From Antedon mediterranea (taxonomy: Eukaryota > Echinodermata > Crinoidea > Comatulida > Antedonidae), in assembly GCF_964355755.1 (NCBI RefSeq), contig NC_092677.1:13042601-13106600 (forward strand): 64,000 nt of DNA, written 5' to 3'. Below the pieces are notes generated by a model. That model made no database searches. It was not told where the DNA came from and saw only the letters and a list, made by a program, of their open reading frames with translations. Of the stretch, positions 35,146 through 47,100 are shown piece by piece. Each line of letters begins with the position of its first letter. The first letter of the stretch is position 1. The translations under genes and the position numbers were made by a program.

Positions 35146-38100
35146 TTAGGTACACAAGACCAAAATAAGCTCGTCTTTCTGAATTTTGCCATCATGATTG
35201 ACGTCACAGATATTCAGCAACATTTTTGCGTTTTCTTCGAGACTCTTTATGTTGATTTCCTGAGAATATAGAGAATAATTTCTAAGCCCTTAGAGCAACA
35301 CAGCATACCTTTGTGGTACCGTGATGACTCGATATTTGACTATAGTGCTCGCTACCTTAAGCAATGGTTTGTGCCGAGAATGGTAGAAATTATTGACCAC
35401 GAATTGTAGATGTAAACACTATAGAGGGTAAACGTTACAGTATGAGGAGGAGGAGGAGATGATAGCCTCAAAAGTAAAACAAGCGCATTTAACAAAAAAA
35501 GGGGATGGCAATAGGTCTATGACTAAAAGATATGTTATTTCAGATAAATAGATAGATAAATAGAAAACCCTGTTTTATATAGTTTATATACATACTGATG
35601 AAGGGCTAGTTTGTCTGATTCTGCTTCGTGAATAAAATACTGAAAGATGAGGGCGTATCAAATTGATCTCTGGTGCGCGTGCGTACAATTGAGGGCCCTA
35701 GTGCTGTTCCGTCGTACCACGCCGAGAATGTTAAAGAGTCGCTATTCAATCAAGTTTTAACAATACAATGAAAGCAGATTTCCTCATCTTTATCGTTTCA
35801 AATTAATTAATTAAATTCCAGTGTATCACCGGGCAGTTTAAAATTAATGTTCTATGCCTGATGTGCTTGTTAAATTAATCGTATCTACTTTTTGTCCAAA
35901 TACGCTCACTTGCACTGGCTGTTTTACTTTATCGTTTTGATTTAGGTTTATTTTATTTTGTATCTCCATTGAGATCTAGCCACTGATATCCACAGCATTT
36001 TCATTATTTTCAGTAATTTGCCTTTGGATATATATATATATATCCAATATGTTTTAATAGTGTAGGAGATTGATAAAGAACTGTGATGTAAATGGTATAC
36101 AAAATTAGGTGCAGAAAAATCAACAAAACAAACAAAAGCAAAAAAATAAAAACAAGAACAAAGAAGTGCACACTATCCTCAACACGACAAAATCAATCGA
36201 TTTTTATTTTCTACAAAACTAGTTCTTGTAGAACAAAAATGTCTTGTTTTTCTTTGTTCTTTTGTCGTAGAAAAAGATAGATTGCATGCAATAAATTAAA
36301 GGTATCATTGAAGCGAATGACTGTTATGGTCATCTTACATTTTATTCAATATACACTTTGATCAATTGTTGTTATTATAACAAGGCAACAATAGAATTAG
36401 TGCAAAAGCCACGACTAAGCAGTTACTAAGATATTAAACGACATTTTATCAGATGGTTTTATAATTAAAAATCCGTTATTATTTGGAAACCATTTACCAA
36501 CTATATCAGAAAACGCATATGATACTAGGGAAGTGTGAAATTAATTTCTCTCTTCCCTGATCGAAATCAATTTAGAGTTTAATATCTTAGATCTGATTGA
36601 TTATATAAACATACAATTTAAAATGTTACTATTATTCGTTTTTATTGATTAAAATAAGCATAATTTTATTTCAGTCTGTATACCTTAATAGCTTTAAATT
36701 TGTCTACTTACTTCATCCTCCTCATGCTCCATTAGGTCTTTGAGAAATCCTTTAAGTTCATCACCTTCAATCATACCGTTACCATCCTGTCAAAGAAAAT
36801 GTTCAGTATCAACAAAAACCAGTAATAAACCCAACTGAATGTTGCCTACCCTCTATAGTAAAATCATGAACCTACTCTGTGTGAAATATTTAGGGCTATG
36901 CCAGAACCGTATATTGTCTGCCTTCTATAGTATAATCATGACCCTACTAGTTTGTGCTATGCCAGAACACAGAGCCATATATAATTATAAAGAGTTACGG
37001 CATTGCGTTCATTTTAGAAAGTCACGTGGGGTGCACGCTGGCCATGTTTGTGTCCAACCATGGAGAAATAAGTATTTCTCCATGGTCCAACTATGCCTAT
37101 GTAGAGTGTGGATTCGAGTCATTTTCTTTTAAAATGTATAACTTTCACAAGGCTTTAAATATCGAATTTAAGATCAAACAATCAATTTGTTGTAAAAACA
37201 ATGCATTACTATATAGAATCGCTGTACAAACTAAACACGCACGATAGTCTTTTAAACGTTATACATTTTTAAAACAAAGGACTTAACATCATACTCTACA
37301 TAGGAATAGTTGGACACAAACATGGCTTCTAATCCATTCAAAGTCATAACTCTTTATAATTATATATGGCTCTGCCAGAACAGGATGGGAGTAGTCTGCC
37401 CTCTATAGTATAATCATGAATGACCTACTCTGTGTAAACTATTTAGTGGTATGCCAGAACCGGATGTAGTCTGCCCTCTATAGTATTATCATGAATGACC
37501 TACTCTGTATCTTATTTTATTTATTTATTTATTTTATTTTATTTCATACTCATCCAACAGCGAGTAACCCGCCAATTACAGGATGGATAAACTATTTAAT
37601 AATTTCACAAGACAAACATAAACACAAGATGCTCTACATAAACAAAGTGTACATTATCTTTGTCTGTATGAACTATTTAGTATGCCAGAACCGGATGTAG
37701 TCTGCCCTCTATTTGTATAATCATGAGTTACCTATTACGTTCAAGTAAATAATATGAAACAACAAAAATATACAGACACTCTATTGTAGGCCCATGGAGG
37801 TATAAAAATAGATACCTCTATGGTAGGCCTATCACATACCCTGTCATAGTGATTGAAGACGTTTTCAAAGTCTTGCTTGTTCAGTTTTGTTTTCCCCTGT
37901 AAATAAATGAATCCATGTTTAACGATATTCAATAGGTAGTAGTATAATTGTAAGTAAATAGAGTCATTTTCAAAAAACATATTCCCATGGTGTGTCGAGA
38001 TTTATATCATAATTATTAATTAAATATTTGTTTTTTTAACGGTATGTTTATTTTTAAAGAATGTAAATTTATGCCAGAAGAGTAACATCATAATGCAATT

Positions 38101-41100
38101 TGTCAAAATGAGTAAATATTAAACAAATAGGTGCTGATTTTAAAGTTTTGCAATAAATTTACAATTATGTGAATAAAAAAAAAATTAAAAGTGAGTATTT
38201 GTTCAAATGTTATGAACATTGGCAGAATTGCGTTAAATTCACATTACATGGTCTAGTTTAATGTATATTAAAATGAATTATTTGTAAAAGTTTTAATTTA
38301 ATTTCCACCAGAATCAATTAAATGTAGTTGCATGAATTTATCTTATTAAAAGCACTGAACCAACGATGTGACAATACTCTACTAATCTATTACAAGTCAA
38401 GCATCAGGTAAATCTACTTATTACACTTTAGCAACATTATAATTTTAATGGTTCAACTATAAAATCACCGTTTTACAGTCATGCTATTGGGCCACATTAC
38501 AAGGGCGCTAATGTTTTTGAAAAGCGTTAACGGCGTCTCCAAAATTAAAAGTGAATAAAAACATACTGAGAAATAAACTGGCATGCTAAAAATAATTGTT
38601 GTAATAAAATACAACATTAAATTACATGCTTAATTGGATGGATAAAACCAAATTCTAATTTCATTCCAAAGGAAGAAATAATGGCAACAAGAGGGTCGGT
38701 GGTGATGGCTAGAACATTCCTATGCCTCAAACATGCCATACTCACGTCTTTGTTCGGCATAAGAGGTCCCTGATAGATAGAGTGCAGGCCATAGGGGCGT
38801 TGGAAAGAAGTAGTATATTAGTCTTAGCCCGAAAATGAGTAAATAATACTTAATCTTAATAAAAAAGACTAAATAATAAAACATGCTTGAATAAACGTGC
38901 CCTTTGGAAAAAAAAAACTCTTAACGAGTAATTTGCGTACTAATTAAATTAAAATTTATGTCTCATATTAAACATACATACATAATTTAATAATTCTTCA
39001 TATTATATGGAATCATTTTACTGTTTTGAACAGTCAAAGAGATTTTTCAATATGTCGTACATCATACATATTAAATAATGATTTAGGTATGCATGTAATA
39101 TCAAACACTATTGACCGGCAATTGCATTCAGTTAGATCTTGCAGAAAGCATTCGTTCACAATATGCATGAGTAAATGAATCATTTTGTCATGCTAACGCT
39201 ATTTTTCCTTCGATGCATGGCCTTTATCATGCACATGCCGATGAAAATAGCAACCGCTAAGGGAATATCCGAATAGAAAAGATTACTTACCGTTTTATCA
39301 CATTTTCTCTACAAAAAGGAGATATTTTTACAACTATACATAATTATAATTTTTTTTTCCAATTTTGAGTACGGTACTTTTAGCGACAAGCTAATACTAG
39401 TGATGACTTAGATTATTTTAGTTCAAATCACGTAGGTTTTTTATATATAATATTATAATATGAACGCTTGCAACAACCAAATCATATTTTTAATGATATT
39501 AGGTTGCACTTCACGTGGTTTTTCACATAACGTGTTTGTTGCACATCGCGTGTTTTTTTAATTATTAACACTTGCAACCAAATCATATTAACTGATACTA
39601 GCTTGCCCAAAAAAGTACAAATATATTGAATGTGTCGTATTCGTAGGCCTGGTCAACTTTGATACGACAACTTGGAATCGTTACATGGTTTAACTTCCAT
39701 GCAATAATGTTGACAAAGCAACTCAATTTCTAATTATGAAATGAAATAATTTCAGGCAATGATGAATCACATAAGCTGGCAATATTGCTGATGACGTCAC
39801 AAGCAATAGTCCCTACATGCAGCACGGTGTCCGGTGTTTTAAAATGTCTATAGCTACATAAGTCATGCATGCTCAATTATAATTTACGAAAATGATCTTT
39901 ACCGGTCTACATCTAATTAATATAGGGCCTACTTGATATCATATTATCACTTGATTTAATATAACTTGATTTAAATTTAATAAGATCTTTATATTAAGGC
40001 GATTGAAGTAATTCTAAAAATAGAACAAGACCAAATATGTTAAATTGATGAACTGAATTTGATAGATGGAAAGCAACTGAAAAATATTACACACTCGCAC
40101 TGTCGTATATTTCAATATACTATGATAAATGCATCTGGTTTAAAATGTACGATTCATGTGATTGTTAGCTCAAAAGTCACTAAACGTAGGGTAAGTTAAA
40201 CATGAATTTTTCTCATATTACCAATATATTAGGTTTGTACCGTACGTACTACACATTTTACAATACACCTACGGCATGGCTATTGAATTAAGTACCTACA
40301 GTACGTCACTTTCACTGATATCATGATTAACAGTAAATTCATGCAAATGACATGTCATATAAACCCATAACACTGCATGATACACAGATTAATCAAATAG
40401 CATTTTGAAAATTAATTTACAATATATACATTAATGTATTTAAAAGTGTCAGATTCAATGATAATGTAATGTTTTGAAATAATGAACATACCTCGAAACG
40501 TTTTAAAAAGTTTTGCTTTACAGGCAACAAGCTGTAAGAAAAATAAACATATAACTAATGTTACTACATTTGTAAGCAATTACAGAAAAGGTTTATTTGC
40601 GAGTCAGACAGGTTGTACAGAAAAGGTTTATTTGCGAGTCAGACAGGTTGACCTTTGTGTTCAGGTAGAAGATGGTCATGCACAGCAAATTAGATGGGGG
40701 CCTTCTACCTGCCAAGTCATGCATAGCAAATTAGATTGGGGTCTTCTACCTGCTAATGCTTGGTTCCCACTTGAGACGCAAGACAAGGACGTAACGCAAC
40801 GTAAGTGAGTTGACCAATCACAAGCGATGGCTTATTCACTTGTGATTGCTAACTGTCTATAACTTCGCTTGTCATTGGTTAAAACGCTTGCGTTGCGTTT
40901 ACGTCCTTGCGTTACGTTCTAGTGGGAACCAAGCTTTAGCAGCAGTTTGCGTTTAACATTCTGTTTTGTTCTAGTTAAGATAAGACTGGTTACATAATGT
41001 ATTATGCCTAATGTGTGGCACAAAAGAATATAATAATTTGTTATCTAGATCACACTATGGCCATTTCCATAACTATTTCCATGTCATCCTTATTATTAAA

Positions 41101-44100
41101 ACTGATATTTTCACATCGCAGGCGATACAGAGTGAATACGCTTTAAATAATTGAATTATAAAACTGTTTTAAAATAATTCGATCGACATTTAGTAATGGG
41201 GCGACAGGATACAAGGACACTGGGTGGAGTGTCAGTAGGTGCGAAGATTAGACAGTGCCTGTCCTATACTAAGCCGCTGGCATTATTTTTTCCTATGAGA
41301 CTAAGGCAGAAATCATGAATAGGCCTAATTAATGACATTAATATGGGAAATTATAGAGAGCGCTATATAAGCATGGAGAGAGATTAAATCATTTCTGTAA
41401 ACAGCATTTTGTCAAACGAAATGTTAGGTCTAGTGGTAAGGCTTTAACCTATTACACAATTATCAAGAACATGTTTTTTTTAATAGTTGAGAGAGATTAT
41501 ATAGGGGGTTAGGTTTAGTATATTTGGGAAGTAGATCAGCTATTTTGTACGGAAGCCCGTTCGGGCCACAAGTTAACTATATGATAAAAGCTGTTATCTG
41601 GCGGCCGCCACTTAATTATCTGGCGGCCGGCACTTAATTATCTGGCGGCTGCAACTTAATTATCTGGTCGCCGGCACTTAATTATCTGGCGGCCGCCACT
41701 TAATTAAGTGTCGGCCGCCAGATAATAATTAGTACATGTCCCGTCACGTGACATGTACGTGCATTGGATCAGATGCGATGTTGCATGCATGCACGTACAT
41801 ATCACGTGACGGGACATGTACTAATTATTAAGTGGCGGCCGCCAGATAATTAAGTGGCGGTCGCCAGATAATTAAGTGCCGGCCGCCAGATAACAGCTTT
41901 TAAAATATAGTTAACTTGTGGCTCGAAAGGGCTTCCGTAATTTTGTAATTCTTTATAATAGAAAATAATTAAGGTAATGAATCATTCATTTTCCTTAACC
42001 TCATAGGAAAAAAAGAATGCAACCCGCTTTTGTCTTACGGAATGAATCCACATGGTTAATAGAGGTACGTTTGAGAAGCTATAAGTTTGTTTAGAAAACG
42101 CATTACTCATGATATGATAGATTTGGCACAACACACATAGTGCATCAACTATGTTTTGTTAGTAACGGTTTGTTATCTTTTAAAGAAAATATCAGAAAAT
42201 CTGTTTCTAACTCAAACTCTTATAATGTTTTGGTTGTGTGCCTTATGAGAAATGGCTTTTATGGCTCAGCAATGGATGATGAAAACTGGCGTTTTCTACT
42301 CCGAGAATGTTAATATATTATTTTCCAGCCTGAGATCCATGGGGGAGTGTTATTGTTTCTTAATGTTGTTTTATATTTTATTTTGTTTAATGCTGTATAT
42401 AGAGTTTGTTTTTGTTAGTATATGTTTATATTTATATGTACAAATAAAGAATAAATTAAATGAATTATAGTTTTATGTGAAAACAATCACCAAAAAGTAT
42501 CAGTTTGTAATAATGAATTAGTGTTAAATCATTAAAAGAAATCATATAAGCTGATAATAATAATTAATTATAATATTGTACTTACTTGGTCATTTCTCTA
42601 AATTGCAACTTGCCGTCATTGTCTTTGTCATAATACTTCAACTGTAAGATTAGAATAAAAAAATATATTTTGGTATCAAGATTATTAGACATTGAGATAT
42701 TAATAGATTGGCTAGAAGGCAAACTATTAAATGAGATAAAAGAGAGCAGTACTTATTTTACTGAATGAGATATTCTCTCTAATCAACGCATACAAAATAT
42801 TCATTATTTGCTGTATAGCACACCTACGTTTGGTCAATTTCTCCATCGTATCTATTTGCGATAAACCGTAATGACAAATTCTAGGCCAGGAAGCTAGGCC
42901 ATTCTAAATAGCAGTGCTTTAACTTTAAATACGGGGATAGAATAGTTAAAAGAAGCGGTGCGCAAAACAAGTTGATTTTGAACCCGATGAATCAACGAAC
43001 AACGCAGCGTGGCAAAAAAATGCTCAAAATGAACATGAATGAAAGCGCATAATTAGGTAGGGCTAATTCCAAGTGACACGTGATACGTAAATTACCAATA
43101 AAATTGCAAGAATACAATCAGGTATGTTATAATATAGAATGACTCTGAATAGATATCACTGGATAACTAAAACAAACAGTACCTTCAATTACTAATTATT
43201 AATGTTAGAAAATCAAGAATATAAAATTAACTCCAACAAACAATTATTTTAAAAAAACAATTAAAATACCTACAATTTGTTGTGAATACTCTTTTAATTT
43301 TTCCTCAGAAACTTGTTTATCATGTCTTTTAATTATGTCCCTTAAAAATTCCTGAAAAATTTAAATTATAGTTAAACGGTTCAGAAACATTGTATTTTTG
43401 ACTATCCATTGAGAGTTCTGGGGGAACGAAAATTCCTCAATTTACGTCTCCAATATTGTATATCAGCCTAGAAGACGACACGATATAAAAGGACCTTTGA
43501 GTTTTTATTTAAAAAAAAAAACATTTGCTAATGTACCGTACTGTAATCAATATAGTTTTTAATATTATTCAATAATCTTCAATTTATAATATACAATTGT
43601 TTGAATACTTACAGTTAATTCTTGCGATTCAATACAGCCACTTTTATCAGTGTCGTATTTTCGCCAGGTCTAAGAAAAAAAAGAGATTTCGTTTCAAGTT
43701 AAAATAAGGTTTAATTTTCTGCTTTATTCTTTCTTTTACTTTTTATTTCGTAATCAGTGTACATATAAAATCACATAATAAAAAGCGCTTATAGTACTAT
43801 ACAAAAATACACTATTCACAAAACCCAATAACAATCAATCATGGACTATAGGCTGGAAAATATATTAGAACGCCATTCTATTGCTGAACCATAAGGGCAT
43901 AATGTATTTATTGTGTTTTTTAGTGGGAAACCATAAATAGATGTTCTGATATTTTCTGTGAAAGGTAACATTACTAACAAACATGGTTGATGCACTATCG
44001 TGTCATGGTAAGTTAAGTACTTAATGCGTTATTATAACAAACTTGTAGCTTAATATTATAATTGGACCATAATAGTAGTCAGTAGTTTTTGTCTTTTTAT

Positions 44101-47100
44101 GTTATCTTTTCGATATTGTCTAAACATAGTCAAGTAGTTTACGTATAAAACGGCATATTTACCATATAATATTCAGTCAAAACATTTACTAAAGACTTTC
44201 TAGCAATTGAATTAGACAAGGAGCAATAGCGCCACCACCAGTCTTTATTATAACGGTGGCGCTATTGCTAACAATCATGCATTGTGCAATGACGTTCCTT
44301 GCGAACTGAAGCTATTTACAATAAACCTTATTATTCTAATATTTTTACTACATAATTACCAAATTTAGACTTAATAATTGGTACCAATATAACAAGACAC
44401 AGTTTAATAGGAATAAGCCTAGCGGCATTTTGGGGCGTACAGTATGTAGCAAGGCCATACATGGCTGCAGTCGGGTGCTCAAATTTGAGTTAGTGTTTAC
44501 CGACGACCAATACAACCATTCGACCAACCGACCGACCGACATAATGAGCAGTAGAGTCGCGTTGCACGCGACTAAAAAGTATACACAATAACACTCACGC
44601 GAAGACTAGCAAATCTAAAATGCTCAAGTTATCATATCAAAACCAGCTGATTTGTGTAAATTAGTTCGCGAGAATCGAAAGCGTCAGCTTATACGGATGC
44701 CTATTTGGGTCTGGAAGATAGAAACATGAACACGCATGCGCACAAACGCTTCCGATACTTAAAGTAAGATTATCAATTAACAAAGCAACTTTTAGCGGTG
44801 TAATATTGAACTTATCATGAGCATTAACATTGAAGAGTTTGTCAATAACAATTGTTTATCGGTATCGTTTTTAACACAATTGAAAATATCAGAAAAATGA
44901 TCTGCCCAGAAAATCATCTTTTAGCATTATAAGGGAGGTTTATGAATGCATTTTGCTTCCTAATATTTGTTGGTTACAAAAACAAATGATGTTTACCTCC
45001 ATGAAGTCTACGCTATTATCAATGGCACCCATAGTTCGGAAAAGAAGCAGGAAATTCTCCTCTGGTCGCAGCAACTCTGCCAACTGAAATAGAAAATAGC
45101 AAATATGCATTGTTAATTTATTTTTACATTCTAAAATCAATACTCAATAATCCTTTATTATGACACCTTAATTCATCGTAAGATGATACATTTTCACAAT
45201 GTTGATATTTTAAAATATAGTTTATAAATCCTAATTATGTATAATGAAACTATTACTTTAAAAAATCACTTATTGAAATATATAGCAAGGTTGTACTAAA
45301 TACTAGCATTAATCTGACAAAACATCACATAATATACGTGTAGCCGATACAAGTTATAGACAGACATTATTTGATTCTGTTGAATATTTTTAAAATCTGT
45401 AAAAAAGAAACATTTCCAAATACAATCATTATGTGCCGAAGTTAAATGAAATATTTAAAACATTTTATTATTATTTAGGATTATAATTGATAGATCTAAA
45501 ATTAGCTAATAATTTGTCATGCAGTTGCTTTTTGTTGTTTTTTGTTTGTTTAGAGGTTGGTATTTGACAAGTTCTTCTACTTCTTTTCCCGATCCCTAAA
45601 ACAGTTCTTAATTATTTTTACCATTTAAGTTGTTGTATGCTTCTTTTATTTCATGAACTGTTTCTAAATAAATGTTGAATAAATTCTAAACTGTGAATTA
45701 ATTAAACACACTAATAATTATTAGTACGGTTGTACTATACGCGCACTAATCATTATTTGATTCTCTAAATCTTGTAATAAAAGTATAATTAATTTGGATT
45801 TATATTTGCCCTTTTAAATTTAATTAATATACACCTCTAGCTTTTAATGTAATAAAACTGTTCGCCCTTTTACTTAATAAATTTTCATTATTAGTAACAA
45901 TCTAAAAAAAAGGTGAAAAACTAATCTTACTGAATCATTGCGATGTTGTAAACTTTGACCTTTTAGTTTTGTTTGTGGGGTGTATGTTCAAGTTCTGATT
46001 TTCTATTATTAACAGATAAATGAAAGCACTCAGAAACTGAGTGAAGTACTTTGCAAAATATTTCCACAGAGGGCGCATGTTGACATTTCGGCCCATTTTA
46101 AAAGAATGCAATTTTTGTATTTGTGAAGTTATTAATGAACCGATTTTATTGAATGTCAATAGGCATGTTCTGTAAGTATATAACTATTTACACCAGAATG
46201 ATATACTTTTAAAATTATAGGCGCTATCAAACAAACAAACAAAGCAAGTAGCCTACTATACTTGGTAAAATTCTATTTTGCCAAGTAAAGAGCTTGATGT
46301 AATCTCTATAGGATTATATAAATGTATACATTAAGAATCGTTTTCCCCCACAAAAGAGAAAAAAAAAGAATCGTACCTCTGACATCTCAATTTTATTGTC
46401 TGCGTTAGTATCGTATTTTTGCATAATCACTTTAGTAAGACCTGCTACAGTATCATCTGAAACAACAAACTGCAAAAGACATAATAAATTGTTAAAGATA
46501 TATTGTCCCCCTGAAAACATTTTGTTTTAAAATATTTTTGTTGAATAAGCCATTTTAATTGCACATAAAAGTTCACTTTGACCTCAAATTGGATCGAAAA
46601 TTTTTATTTTTAACCGACAAAATCGTAATTTAAAGCAAAAATTAACAAACCGGAAGCTCTTTGTCTGGAAGACAAACGTGTTCCGGTTTAATTTAACCCT
46701 TGACCCGAATTAGCTCATAAAATATTCATATTGTATGGATACATCGTGTGGATGATGCTAAAATCAACAAACAGCCAACAACGATAGCAATGCATGAGAC
46801 TGAGAGAGAGTCGAGTAGTGACGCGAGACGAATCTTGAAGAAAACACGAAACCTATAGCTAGCAGAATGCTAAGTTAGAACTTCAGTTGGTAACTTTGAT
46901 GAGTCATTTAGGTGAGTTTTTGTTTCGCTAGCAGGAGAGGCCTAGCCCTAGGCCCGAATTTGCTGCTATTGTATTAAATCTACTAGGCAGTACACTGCTA
47001 GCTAGGCCTAGACCACCACCAGAAGGAATGTATTTTTGTTTTATAATTTTTTGTTTCCATAATGATGAATTGGTTAAATTTCTTAATTTAAGATTTCAAC

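Noticed and set aside
41580-41895. CRISPR-like regular repeats of about 20 bp
   Set aside because: The repeats are contiguous with no unique spacers and are mirrored in inverted arms of a TIR element in a eukaryotic genome.
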